From Lactobacillus sp. LL6 (GTDB lineage Bacteria > Bacillota > Bacilli > Lactobacillales > Lactobacillaceae), in the NCBI RefSeq assembly GCF_007570935.1, contig NZ_VLLR01000001.1:124001-188000 (forward strand): DNA of 64,000 bases, written 5' to 3'. Within the stretch, counting starts at the first letter, position 1. Each line of letters starts with the position of its first letter. Below the pieces are notes generated by a model that was given only the letters and a program-made list of their open reading frames with translations, was not told where the DNA came from and ran no database searches. The position numbers and the translations under genes were made by a program. Below are positions 25,015-33,345 of the stretch, in pieces.

Positions 25015-26496
25015 GTGAAAAAATCAAAAATAATTAGTATATTTCTGGCAATTATGATGATTTTTGCAACATTATTACCCATGAGCACCCCCGTTCATGC
25101 AGATAGTAAAGTTGCAGAGAATTCTGTTTTGCAGAAAGTGAAAAAGTCAAAGAAATTAGTTGTAGGAACTTCCGCAGATTATCCCCCACTAGAATTTACT
25201 ACTAGTGATAATGGAAAAACTAAGTATGTTGGGGTAGATATTGAATTAGCACGTGATATTGCTAAGGACTTAGGTGCAAAACTTGTAATTAAGAATATGA
25301 GTTTTGATTCATTATTGGTTGCTTTGGAAACTGGAAAAGTAGATATGGTTATTTCAGCAATGACTCCAACTGCTGAAAGAAAACAAAGTGTAGATTTCTC
25401 TAAAATATATTACAAACCAAGTGGTGAATATTTCTTAATTAATAAAAGAGATCAGAATAAATATAAAAAAATTAAGGACTTTAGCGGTCAAACTGTCGGA
25501 GCCCAAACTGGTAGTATTCAATATAATTTAATTGAAAGCCAAATGAAAAAATCCAAAGTAAAAGGACTTGGAAAAATTAATAACTTAGTTTTGGCACTGC
25601 AATCAAATAAAGTTGCAGGTCTGGTATTGGAAGAAATGACAGCCAAGGCTTATGCACAAAATAATAAAAATGTGATTGCTGTTAGAAGTGATTTACGTGA
25701 ACAACAAGCGGGAAACGCTGTAGCAATCGCAAAAGGACAAACTGGTTTAGTAAAAGCAGTTAATAAAACTATCAATCGTGTTCAAAAAGAAAATTTAATT
25801 GATAAAAAATATTTACCAGAAGCTGCAAAATACATGCAAGCTACTCAAAAAACTAATACAATGATGAAATATGTACCATATTTTATTAAAGGAATTGGTT
25901 ATACTATTATAATTACAATTTTTTCAGTAATTATTGGTATTGTGCTGGGGATTGTATTGGCATTAATGCGTCTTTCTAAAAATAAAGTACTACATGCAAT
26001 TTCTGTGGCTTATATTGAGTTTATTCGTGGGACTCCTCAAATGGTACAAATTTTATTTGTTTACTTTGGAGTAGGAGCTTTGATTTCTAATTTATCTGCA
26101 GTAGTTGCTGGTATTATTGCCATTGGACTTAATTCAGGTGCCTATGTTGCAGAAGACATTCGATCAGGAATTAGTTCGATTGCTAAAGGGCAAACTGAAG
26201 CTGCAAGGTCTCTGGGCTTAAGTCAAGCTAAAGCATATCGGTATGTAATTATTCCGCAAGCCCTTAAGAATATTTGGCCAGCTTTAGGAAATGAGTTCAT
26301 CACTCTTTTGAAAGACAGTTCACTTGTATCTGTAATTGGGGTAAGTGAATTAATGTATCAAACAGAACTTATTCAAACTTCAACTTATCGTGGAGTATTG
26401 CCATTGTTTATAGCGATGATTATTTACTTCATTATGACCTTTACTTTATCAAGAATTTTGAATTTCTTTGAAAGGAAGATGAAGCACAATGACTAA
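25015..26496 (+). CDS. Fused substrate-binding protein/permease of a polar amino acid ABC transporter
   Basis: A 493-aa fusion with the same design as the 10944-12563 gene. Signal peptide (to VHADS, ~27), SBP_bac_3 domain ([55 protein letters not shown]), then a permease from ~285 with the coupling loop [25 protein letters not shown] 25015, behind AGGTGGAG, is the likely start because the signal peptide begins there. No riboswitch precedes it, so substrate and regulation are unknown. It overlaps the ATPase gene by 8 nt. Confidence 0.92.
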   Translation: MKKSKIISIFLAIMMIFATLLPMSTPVHADSKVAENSVLQKVKKSKKLVVGTSADYPPLEFTTSDNGKTKYVGVDIELARDIAKDLGAKLVIKNMSFDSLLVALETGKVDMVISAMTPTAERKQSVDFSKIYYKPSGEYFLINKRDQNKYKKIKDFSGQTVGAQTGSIQYNLIESQMKKSKVKGLGKINNLVLALQSNKVAGLVLEEMTAKAYAQNNKNVIAVRSDLREQQAGNAVAIAKGQTGLVKAVNKTINRVQKENLIDKKYLPEAAKYMQATQKTNTMMKYVPYFIKGIGYTIIITIFSVIIGIVLGIVLALMRLSKNKVLHAISVAYIEFIRGTPQMVQILFVYFGVGALISNLSAVVAGIIAIGLNSGAYVAEDIRSGISSIAKGQTEAARSLGLSQAKAYRYVIIPQALKNIWPALGNEFITLLKDSSLVSVIGVSELMYQTELIQTSTYRGVLPLFIAMIIYFIMTFTLSRILNFFERKMKHND

Positions 26497-27226
26497 AATG
26501 ATAGAAATTGACCATCTTAAGAAAACTTTTGGCAAAAATGAAGTTTTAAAGGATATTTCTGCAACAGTAAATAAAGGGCAAGTAATTTGTATTATTGGTC
26601 CTTCGGGTTCGGGGAAAAGTACATTTTTAAGATGTTTAAATGTTCTTGAAACACCTACAGATGGTCAGATTGTTTTTGATGGTACAGATCTTGCTAAATT
26701 AAAAGATGGCAAACAATTAGATGAACTTCGTGAAAAGATGGGAATGGTTTTCCAAGGATTTAATCTATTTCCAAATATGAACGTCATTGAAAATATAAAA
26801 TTAGCTCCCATGAAAGTTAAAGGAGTAAGTGAGCAAGAAGCTGAAGAAACAGGATTAAAATTATTAGAAAAAGTTGGCTTACGTGATCGAGCAAAACAAT
26901 ATCCGGCTAGTTTATCAGGTGGTCAACAGCAACGTGTAGCTATTGCAAGAGCTCTGGCGATGAAGCCAGAAGTAATGCTATTTGATGAACCTACGAGTGC
27001 GCTTGACCCTGAAATGGTGGGGGAAGTTTTAAAAACCATGCAAGATTTAGCAGAAAGTGGCATGACAATGGTTGTAGTAACTCACGAAATGGGTTTTGCG
27101 CGTGAAGTTGCAGATGAGATTTGGTTTATGGCTGATGGATATCTACAAGAAAAAGGAACTCCTAAGGAAATTTTTGAACATCCTAAGTCATCTCGTGCAA
27201 AAGATTTCTTGTCTAAAGTTTTATAA
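26489..27226 (+). CDS. Polar amino acid ABC transporter ATP-binding protein
   Basis: A 245-aa ATPase with Walker [16 protein letters not shown]-loop [12 protein letters not shown], signature [16 protein letters not shown], Walker [15 protein letters not shown] and H-loop [14 protein letters not shown]. It partners the upstream fused binding-protein/permease, with which it overlaps. A paralogue of the 10189-10944 ATPase. Confidence 0.94.
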   Translation: MTKMIEIDHLKKTFGKNEVLKDISATVNKGQVICIIGPSGSGKSTFLRCLNVLETPTDGQIVFDGTDLAKLKDGKQLDELREKMGMVFQGFNLFPNMNVIENIKLAPMKVKGVSEQEAEETGLKLLEKVGLRDRAKQYPASLSGGQQQRVAIARALAMKPEVMLFDEPTSALDPEMVGEVLKTMQDLAESGMTMVVVTHEMGFAREVADEIWFMADGYLQEKGTPKEIFEHPKSSRAKDFLSKVL

Positions 27227-27234
27227 GAAATGAA

Positions 27235-27265
27235 AAAGAAGAGTTTCAAAAACTCTTCTTTTTTT
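27235..27265 (+). terminator. Terminator of the second amino acid ABC operon
   Basis: AAAGAAGAGTTT pairs with AAACTCTTCTTT over a CAA loop, followed by a T run. In reverse it could also serve the convergent CAP-protein gene. Confidence 0.85.
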
Positions 27266-27280
27266 ATCTTTTTATCATGG

Positions 27281-28513
27281 TTAGTAGAGAGGATTCTTCA
27301 TAAAAAAATTACGATGCCACTGACCCTTCTTTAAAATATCGAAGTAATTTTGTGGTTGCTGGCTAGTTGTGTCGTTTTTGGAACTTAAGGTAGCCCACGA
27401 TTTTTCTCCTTGAAGTAAAACACCTGACTTCATCTTAGTGTCACGCTGTTGTGCTGAAACATATTGATAAGTGCGTGGCTTTGGAGTAGCAATAGCAGCT
27501 GTTGGGGTCGTCGTAGCTTCTGTGGTGGTATCTTGTTTAAATAATTTGAATTTGTAAGTATAAACGTTACCGATTTTAACTTGATATTGGTGACCTGCAA
27601 TAATAGGAGTCTTATCTGGAGAATAGGTAAGAATTGTCTTAAAGTTACCATAACCAGAAGAGCTGTAATTTTCGATATTTGCAGCCTTATAATTCTTTTT
27701 AGTATCTAAATCAGTGATTGTAATTTCTGGAGTATTTTTCACTGTTTTATCTGATAAGTAAAGTGACCAAGCAACATTTTTTCCCTTAGCTAATTCTATT
27801 GGAAAAACTCCGCTTGATGGATAAGCTACAATTGGCTGACTTGAATCACGGAATAAATCGTCAACATTTAATACTTTTTGTACAGAATAGCGGTAACCAT
27901 TAGACCCATAAGCGGCTCCTACTCCAGTTGTTGAAAGGCGGCTAGATAAAATCCAAGCTCGGTGACCAGTATCAGAGCCTGAAAGATTGTAATGATCAGT
28001 AACTAAATCTGTGATAACATCCCCGGCGGATTGGTCACTTACATTGAAGTTCAAGTTAGAAGTTTCAGATGTATCTTGAGCAACTTTCCACATAGATTTA
28101 CTTACATAATTAGGCTTGGTTTCATTGGGCAAACCATGTTGATTAACAAAAGGATTTGCATTAATTGCGGCCATCACAGCAGCTGTTTTTTGGGCATTTT
28201 TTTGGGCTAGTTTATTTTCAGTAATTGATGTAAGTCCAAAAAGACTTCGATAATAATTAATATAATCTAATTGACTGTCAGCATACTTATCAGCTATTTG
28301 GCCTACTTTGAACTTTTTGGTAAGGTGAGGGGTTTTGGCATAAATATTAGAAACATTATAATTTTTCTTATTGAGATTTGCATACTCATGCTGAAAGTGA
28401 TGAACCTGTTTTATTTCACCAGTTGAAAAAGTAGCAGCTTGAGCGGTATTTATACTGAGGGGAGCTGCTAACAAGACAAGTGCTGCAGCGAGTGTGAATT
28501 TTTTAAATATCAT
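27281..28513 (-). CDS. Secreted CAP (SCP/TAPS) domain protein
   Basis: A 410-aa exported protein. The signal peptide ends at AQA-ATF (about residue 27). The CAP domain spans ~75-220 (SQLDYINYYRSLFGLTSITE, AQKTAAVMAAINANPFVNQHG, SAGDVITDLVTDHYNLSGSD, TGHRAWILSSRLSTTGVGAA), with the His/Glu cavity residues partly present. A beta-rich middle region follows (AYPSSGVFPIELAKG onward), then a Thr/Ala/Pro-rich linker (TTTEATTTPTAAIATPKPR) and a short C-terminal tail. There is no LPxTG motif, so it is presumably secreted or held non-covalently. The start is ATG 28513. Confidence 0.88.
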   Translation of the reverse strand: MIFKKFTLAAALVLLAAPLSINTAQAATFSTGEIKQVHHFQHEYANLNKKNYNVSNIYAKTPHLTKKFKVGQIADKYADSQLDYINYYRSLFGLTSITENKLAQKNAQKTAAVMAAINANPFVNQHGLPNETKPNYVSKSMWKVAQDTSETSNLNFNVSDQSAGDVITDLVTDHYNLSGSDTGHRAWILSSRLSTTGVGAAYGSNGYRYSVQKVLNVDDLFRDSSQPIVAYPSSGVFPIELAKGKNVAWSLYLSDKTVKNTPEITITDLDTKKNYKAANIENYSSSGYGNFKTILTYSPDKTPIIAGHQYQVKIGNVYTYKFKLFKQDTTTEATTTPTAAIATPKPRTYQYVSAQQRDTKMKSGVLLQGEKSWATLSSKNDTTSQQPQNYFDILKKGQWHRNFFMKNPLY

Positions 28514-28602
28514 ATAATCTCCTCTTTTCTTCTCTAACTTTATTATACCCTACACTGAAAGGGCTTTATAATAAAAATGTTTTCAGTTTTTTTAACTATT
28601 AT

Positions 28603-28649
28603 CTCGTTAATTGCGTATAATTAAGAGGTTAGTAACAATAATTAACGAG
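28603..28649. promoter_or_regulatory. Inverted repeat straddling the ddl promoter
   Basis: CTCGTTAATT (28603-28612) and AATTAACGAG (28640-28649) form a perfect 10-bp inverted repeat. The -10 box TATAAT (28616-28621) lies between the arms, and the right arm touches the ribosome site CGAGG. It is a candidate operator for an unidentified regulator. Confidence 0.5.
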
Positions 28650-28659
28650 GTAAAAACAA

Positions 28660-29742
28660 ATGACTGAAAAAACACAAGTCGGATTAATATTCGGTGGTAA
28701 TTCTTCTGAATATGAAGTATCAATTGTATCAGGTCGTAATATTTACAAGGCAATTGATAAGGATAAATTTGATGTACATCCAATCTGGATCACCAATGAA
28801 GGATACTTTGCAAATGAGGAAGAATCTTTCAAAGTTTTAGAAGATCCAACTTATCAAGTTCAGGACCCATACAAAGTTAATAACATTTCAAAACTAATTG
28901 AACTTGCTAATTTACCTGAACTTGATGTTTTCTTCCCAATTGTTCATGGTAATCTTGGTGAAGATGGTAGTCTTCAAGGTTTATTTAGAGTTTTAGATAA
29001 ACCTTTTGTTGGTGACGATGTCTTAGCTGCTGCTGTTACTATGGATAAGGAGTTCACTAAGATTTTAGCCCAACGTGTAGGAGTTCCAGTTGCTGATTGG
29101 ATTTCCATCAAACGTTCAGAATACAACGATAAAACTAATAATAAGTTAAATTATAGTAAAGTTAGTGAAAAACTTGGTGGTGACTTATTTGTTAAGCCAT
29201 CAAATCAAGGTTCCTCAGTTGGAGTAAGTCACGTAACTAATGCCGAAGAATACAAGAAGGCTTTAGAAGAAGCATTTAAGTATGATGATAAGGTATTAGT
29301 TGAAGAAACTGTTCACGGTAGTGAAGTTGAAACTGCTGTTTTAGGAAATGACGACCCAATTGTAGCAGGTGTTGGTCAAATTACTAATGCTAAAGGTTCA
29401 TTCTATACTTATGAAAATAAATATGATGATGATTCAACTTCTAAGCTTCAAATTCCTGCAGATTTACCAGAAGACATTGTAGAAACTGTTCGCTCAAATG
29501 CTTTAAAAGTTTACCAAATTACTGAATGTTCTGGTATGGCAAGAATTGACTCTATGCTTACAGAAGATGGTCGAGTTGTCCTAACAGAAGTTAATGCTCT
29601 TCCTGGCTTCACTAATATTAGCATGTATCCAAAATTGTTTGAAGAAATAGGTGTTCCTTACACTGACTTAATTACACGCTTGATTGAAGCTGGAATTGAA
29701 CGCTATAACCACAAAAAGACTTTGCTTCACAAGCATGATTAA
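28660..29742 (+). CDS. ddl: D-alanine--D-alanine ligase
   Basis: A 360-aa ATP-grasp ligase that makes the D-Ala-D-Ala end of peptidoglycan precursors. Motifs are FGGNSSEYEVSIVSGRN, FPIVHGNLGEDGSLQGLF, VKPSNQGSSVGVSHV, GSFYTYENKYDDDS and TEVNALPGFTNISMYP. The omega-loop residue following the second Lys is Tyr (NKY), the form found in D-Ala-D-Ala ligases; D-Ala-D-Lac ligases of vancomycin-resistant lactobacilli have Phe there. The strain is therefore predicted to be vancomycin-susceptible at this step. Confidence 0.95.
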   Translation: MTEKTQVGLIFGGNSSEYEVSIVSGRNIYKAIDKDKFDVHPIWITNEGYFANEEESFKVLEDPTYQVQDPYKVNNISKLIELANLPELDVFFPIVHGNLGEDGSLQGLFRVLDKPFVGDDVLAAAVTMDKEFTKILAQRVGVPVADWISIKRSEYNDKTNNKLNYSKVSEKLGGDLFVKPSNQGSSVGVSHVTNAEEYKKALEEAFKYDDKVLVEETVHGSEVETAVLGNDDPIVAGVGQITNAKGSFYTYENKYDDDSTSKLQIPADLPEDIVETVRSNALKVYQITECSGMARIDSMLTEDGRVVLTEVNALPGFTNISMYPKLFEEIGVPYTDLITRLIEAGIERYNHKKTLLHKHD

Positions 29743-29760
29743 ACATTAATGGAGGAATGA

Positions 29761-30483
29761 ATGACTAGTAATAAGCATGAGTTTGAAGAATTAGCAGCTC
29801 CGGCAGCTGCAGCTAAAGAACTTGGAATTAGCGTTGCGACTTTAAGAAAGTATTCACTAATTGTTGAAAAAGTGACGGGTAATGCAGAATATTATGAAAG
29901 AACTAAGCAAAAAGCGCGTCTTTATTCTAAAAAAGATATCAAAGACTTGGATGATTTCCATAAATTATCTAAAAATAATGGCTTAACTTTACAAGAAGCT
30001 GCTCGTCAGATTTTTGCAGTAAGTGAGAAAAAAATCACTGATAAAAATCGTGTTGAAAAGGAAAAAGAAGAAACCATACCAACTGATGTAATGGATACAC
30101 AGGAAGTGGTTAGACTTCTTAATACTTTGCAAAGAACAATTGCCAACCAGAATCAAGCAATTGAAGATTTGCAAAAGCAATTAACACGGATTGAAAAGCA
30201 GAATAAAGATTTAATTGAAGCACAAAAGCAACTTGAATCTCCAAATAAAGAAGAAGTTAAAGCTCTGCCTGATGCTAAGGAAAATTTGATTGAAGATAGA
30301 AAACAAGATGATTCAACTTCAGTTAAAGATGAATCTCAAGAAAAAGAAGATTCACATGAAATTCTAGCTAAAGCAAAAGAAAATGCTAAAAAGCGTGCTA
30401 CTGCTAACGTTCACCGTACTCTTGAAGACATGCAAGTACCAGTGGTTAAAAAGCACTGGTGGCAAAGATTTTTGAATTTGTAA
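29761..30483 (+). CDS. MerR-like helix-turn-helix protein with coiled coil and Trp-rich C-terminus (RacA-like layout)
   Basis: A 240-aa protein. Residues ~10-75 are a MerR-type winged helix (AAAAKELGISVATLRKYSLI, then ARLYSKKDIKDLDDFHKL). Residues ~110-165 are a coiled coil (LNTLQRTIANQNQAIEDLQK, LTRIEKQNKDLIEAQKQLES), and an acidic linker follows. The last residues, VVKKHWWQRFLNL, form a short amphipathic, tryptophan-rich end that could touch the membrane. This order resembles the chromosome anchor RacA and plasmid-segregation proteins. It follows ddl by 18 nt. The DNA target is unknown. Confidence 0.7.
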   Translation: MTSNKHEFEELAAPAAAAKELGISVATLRKYSLIVEKVTGNAEYYERTKQKARLYSKKDIKDLDDFHKLSKNNGLTLQEAARQIFAVSEKKITDKNRVEKEKEETIPTDVMDTQEVVRLLNTLQRTIANQNQAIEDLQKQLTRIEKQNKDLIEAQKQLESPNKEEVKALPDAKENLIEDRKQDDSTSVKDESQEKEDSHEILAKAKENAKKRATANVHRTLEDMQVPVVKKHWWQRFLNL

Positions 30484-30526
30484 TATAAAATAATCAAATA
30501 ATAATTTCAAATTAGTTAAATTTTGA

Positions 30527-30556
30527 AAAACGGCTTTTAATTAAGCCGTTTTTTGT
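30527..30556 (+). terminator. Terminator of ddl and the MerR-like gene
   Basis: AAAACGGCTT (30527-30536) and AAGCCGTTTT (30543-30552), perfect, followed by T-rich sequence. Confidence 0.9.
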
Positions 30557-30589
30557 CTACAGTGAATAAGTGTAATTTAGGGAGGAAAT

Positions 30590-31696
30590 ATGAAGAAGAA
30601 AAAGATACGCTATATAATTGCTTTTTTTGCATTAGTTTTAGGATTAGCGCTAACAGCATGTACTTATTTTGCTAAAAATATTTATCAAAAAGATGATGTT
30701 GCAATCGTTATAGATAAACAAATAAAAGATAAACTTATTGAGAAGAACAAGGATGTTTATGGTAATGAAGATCAAACTAGAGAACAGACACTTCATTTAA
30801 AAATTTTATCTGGAAAATACCAAGGTAAGACTTTCATAGAAAAAAATGTATACTATCCATCACAATTGGTTACTCAAAAATATCGTGCTGGTCAGCGAGT
30901 TTTTGTTCACTTTAAAAAAGGTAATTTAACTTTAGTTAACCCAAAAAGAGATTGGGTATTAGTTTTGGTGTTGACACTGACTATTTTTCTAATGATTTTA
31001 ATGGCAGGTAAACATACAGTTGCGTTGCTAGTTTCAATGGCATTAAGTTGGATAATCTTTTATGCTGTAATTTTATTAGACGTAAAACTCAATGGAACAC
31101 AAATTATTTTAATATTTGGTTTAGCTGATGTAGTTTTTTCATTTGTCAGTTTGTTAATTGTACAAGGTTTGAATAAAAAAATGCTAGCAACGTGGTTAGC
31201 AACATTATTGGGTGTATTTATTTCGTTTGCACTTTGTTATGTAATTATGAAGCTTACTGGTGAAAGTGAAATGAAATATGAGACTGGAGATTATGCAACC
31301 CAAGATCCACGTGGGATTTTTTTGGCACAAAGCATGTTAGGAATCTTAGGAGCTGTAATGGATGAAGCAACTGATATTGTATCTAGTCTTTATGAACTTG
31401 TACAAACTAAGAAAGATATTACCGTTCAGCAATTAATTAAAAGTGGGCGAACTATGGGACAAGAAATTATGGGACCACTTATTAATGTTTTAGTTTTGAT
31501 TTTTATCGCTGAAGAATTGCCAATGTTAATCCTTTATTTGCGTGATAATAATACTTTGGGGTCTGCCTTTGGGTTTACTTTATCCTTAGGTGCAACTCAA
31601 AGTGTCATTTCAGCGATTGGGATTGTTTTAACTGTAGTATTTGCTACGGGATGCAGTTTGCTGTTTCTTAAAGGTAAAAAGTGGGACTGGAGGTAA
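30590..31696 (+). CDS. YibE/F family membrane protein, first subunit
   Basis: A 368-aa protein. An N-terminal membrane segment (YIIAFFALVLGLALTACTYF) is followed by an extracytoplasmic beta domain (residues ~35-120, with LKILSGKYQGKTFIEKNVYY and FVHFKKGNLTLVNPKRDW) and about seven helices with GILGAVMDEATDIVSSLYEL and RTMGQEIMGPLINVLVLIFI. YibE/F proteins are uncharacterised polytopic proteins. The LTACTY in the first helix looks like a lipobox but lies inside a long hydrophobic stretch. It starts at ATG 30590, with AGGGAGG upstream. The next YibE/F gene follows after 5 nt. Confidence 0.85.
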   Translation: MKKKKIRYIIAFFALVLGLALTACTYFAKNIYQKDDVAIVIDKQIKDKLIEKNKDVYGNEDQTREQTLHLKILSGKYQGKTFIEKNVYYPSQLVTQKYRAGQRVFVHFKKGNLTLVNPKRDWVLVLVLTLTIFLMILMAGKHTVALLVSMALSWIIFYAVILLDVKLNGTQIILIFGLADVVFSFVSLLIVQGLNKKMLATWLATLLGVFISFALCYVIMKLTGESEMKYETGDYATQDPRGIFLAQSMLGILGAVMDEATDIVSSLYELVQTKKDITVQQLIKSGRTMGQEIMGPLINVLVLIFIAEELPMLILYLRDNNTLGSAFGFTLSLGATQSVISAIGIVLTVVFATGCSLLFLKGKKWDWR

Positions 31697-31701
31697 AAAA
31701 T

Positions 31702-32493
31702 ATGAGCACATTAACTGCATTAATTATTGTGTTAGCAATTTTGATGACAATTATTGGTGGAGAAACTGGAATTAGAAGTTTTTTTAGTGTATTAATAAAC
31801 ACTTTACTATTAATTTTAGTGGCAATGCTTATTTCTTGGGGAATTAATATTCCCATTCTAATTTTAATTTTTATACCTTTAAAGCTCGCTACGATTATCT
31901 TTTTAGGCACCCATGATTATACTGTTGCTAAAAATTCCTTTTATTCATCGTTTTTGGTGTGTTTAATTGTTTGCGTCTTAATTATTGGTTGTCAGTGGCT
32001 AGCACAAGCTGCAGGTCTTGGACCAGAAGCTGGGGAAGTGTTAGTTGGACTTTCACAAATGCCGGGACTTAATTATGGTATGATTGCAGTAGCGGTAGCT
32101 ATTTTTTCAGCACTTGGTGCAATTGCTGAAGCTGCTGTTGCCATGAGTTCGGGATTGCTAGAAATAAAAAAGCATAATCCTGATATTAGCCGTAAGAATT
32201 TGATGGCAAGCGGTAATGCAATCGGAAATGATGTTTTAGGAACAGCAATGAACACTATTTTATTTGGGATGTTCGGTAGTTTCTTATCTTTATTTTTATG
32301 GTATTATCGACTTAACTACACTCTTGGTGAAGTATTAAATGAAAAATTATTTGTAAATGAAGCATTGATAATTATGTACTCTTTAATAGGAGTAATTTTA
32401 ACCGTTCCTCTTTCGACCATTTTTTTGACAAAAGGAATGGAAAAACATGAAAGTGAGAAAAAACATGAAAGTAGAAAATCTAACTCTAACTAA
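31702..32493 (+). CDS. YibE/F family membrane protein, second subunit
   Basis: A 263-aa, all-membrane YibE/F protein with about seven helices, a GMIAVAVAIFSALGAIAEAA segment and SGNAIGNDVLGTAMNTILFG, which parallels the conserved core of its upstream partner. It lacks the extracytoplasmic domain. ATG 31702 is selected because CTGGAGG lies 8 nt upstream; the GTG at 31681 is inside the end of the previous gene. The two probably form a complex. The 3' end overlaps the hydrolase gene. Confidence 0.85.
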   Translation: MSTLTALIIVLAILMTIIGGETGIRSFFSVLINTLLLILVAMLISWGINIPILILIFIPLKLATIIFLGTHDYTVAKNSFYSSFLVCLIVCVLIIGCQWLAQAAGLGPEAGEVLVGLSQMPGLNYGMIAVAVAIFSALGAIAEAAVAMSSGLLEIKKHNPDISRKNLMASGNAIGNDVLGTAMNTILFGMFGSFLSLFLWYYRLNYTLGEVLNEKLFVNEALIIMYSLIGVILTVPLSTIFLTKGMEKHESEKKHESRKSNSN

Positions 32494-33280
32494 TTTTAAT
32501 GGGCGTAAATTTAATATTCATACTTATACTTTAGATATCAATCCTCAATTAATTGAACAAAAAAAGCCGCTAATGATTGTTATTCCTGGAGGGAGCTTTG
32601 ACCACTTATCAAAGCGTGAAGGTGAGCCAGTGGCTTTAGCTTATTTATCCCATGGATATAATGCCGTAGTAATGGATTATAACTTAGTACAAGATCCAGG
32701 AACTATTTATCCGGATGCAGGTTTAGATGTGCTCACTACAGTGAAGTACTATCGTGATAACGCAGATAAATATAATATTGATCCACAAAAAATAATAACA
32801 ATTGGATTTTCTGCAGGCGGTCATGTGGCAAGCAGTGCAAATTATATGGCAAATAATGACGAGTTTGCTGAAAAATACGGCTATATTTCAAAAGAAGTTT
32901 TACCTAATAAAACTATTTTGGGTTATCCTTTAATAAATATAGATCAGTTAGGTTTTGCGATGCCTGAGGGCGCAGAAAAAGAACTACCATCAGATGCAAA
33001 ACTGCGTGATACTGCTTTAGGTGTTTCACGTGAAACACCTGCTACGTTTATTTTTCAAGCATGGGATGATCCAATTGTATTGATTTCTAACTCTATTGAA
33101 TATATTCGTGCACTTTATGCAAATCAAGTAAAGTGTGAAGCTCACCTTTTTACTAAAGGTGGACATGGTTTTTCTTTGGCACGTCCTGAAGTAGTTGAAA
33201 GAGGACGCGAGAGTCAAGATAATCCACATGATGCCAAATGGTTTAGCTTAAGTCTTGAGTGGTTAAAAGAAGAATTATAA
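32465..33280 (+). CDS. Alpha/beta hydrolase (BD-FAE/acetyl-esterase type) containing a parS site
   Basis: A 271-aa serine hydrolase. MIVIPGGSFDHLSKREGEPV has the oxyanion GG motif, IGFSAGGHVASS is the nucleophile elbow, WDDPIVLISNS carries the acid, and GGHGFSLARPE the catalytic His. It likely acts on small acyl or xylan-acetyl esters. ATG 32465 is preferred; an upstream in-frame ATG (32447) is part of a near-duplication of the start region (ACATGAAAGT repeated) and overlaps the YibE/F gene further. Codons 33019-33040 embed a perfect ParB-binding palindrome (Gly-Val-Ser-Arg-Glu-Thr-Pro). Confidence 0.85.
   Translation: MKVENLTLTNFNGRKFNIHTYTLDINPQLIEQKKPLMIVIPGGSFDHLSKREGEPVALAYLSHGYNAVVMDYNLVQDPGTIYPDAGLDVLTTVKYYRDNADKYNIDPQKIITIGFSAGGHVASSANYMANNDEFAEKYGYISKEVLPNKTILGYPLINIDQLGFAMPEGAEKELPSDAKLRDTALGVSRETPATFIFQAWDDPIVLISNSIEYIRALYANQVKCEAHLFTKGGHGFSLARPEVVERGRESQDNPHDAKWFSLSLEWLKEEL
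33019..33040. other. parS: parS site: ParB (Spo0J) chromosome-partition binding site
   Basis: TGTTTCACGTGAAACA (33022-33037) matches the Bacillus/Firmicutes parS consensus exactly. The perfect palindrome extends to 22 bp (AGG...CCT, 33019-33040). parS sites usually lie inside genes near oriC, as here, so this window is probably in the origin-proximal region. Confidence 0.9.
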
Positions 33281-33295
33281 ATTATATAGTGTAAT

Positions 33296-33333
33296 AAATA
33301 AACGACTCTAGAACTTCTAGAGTCGTTTATTTT
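33296..33333. terminator. Bidirectional terminator between the hydrolase and GH31 genes
   Basis: An 18-bp perfect inverted repeat, AATAAACGACTCTAGAA with TTCTAGAGTCGTTTATT (33297-33313 / 33315-33331), between convergent genes. Confidence 0.9.
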
Positions 33334-33345
33334 GTATAACTTTAA

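Noticed and set aside
30649-30664. LTACTY as a lipobox in the first YibE/F protein
   Set aside because: It is embedded in a long transmembrane helix of a polytopic protein; family members are not lipoproteins.
32447-32464. Upstream ATG as start of the parS-containing hydrolase
   Set aside because: It has poorer spacing to a ribosome site and arises from a short local duplication; ATG 32465 fits the family start.
33022-33037. Palindrome as a transcription terminator or regulator site
   Set aside because: It sits mid-gene without a T tract and matches parS exactly, which explains it better.
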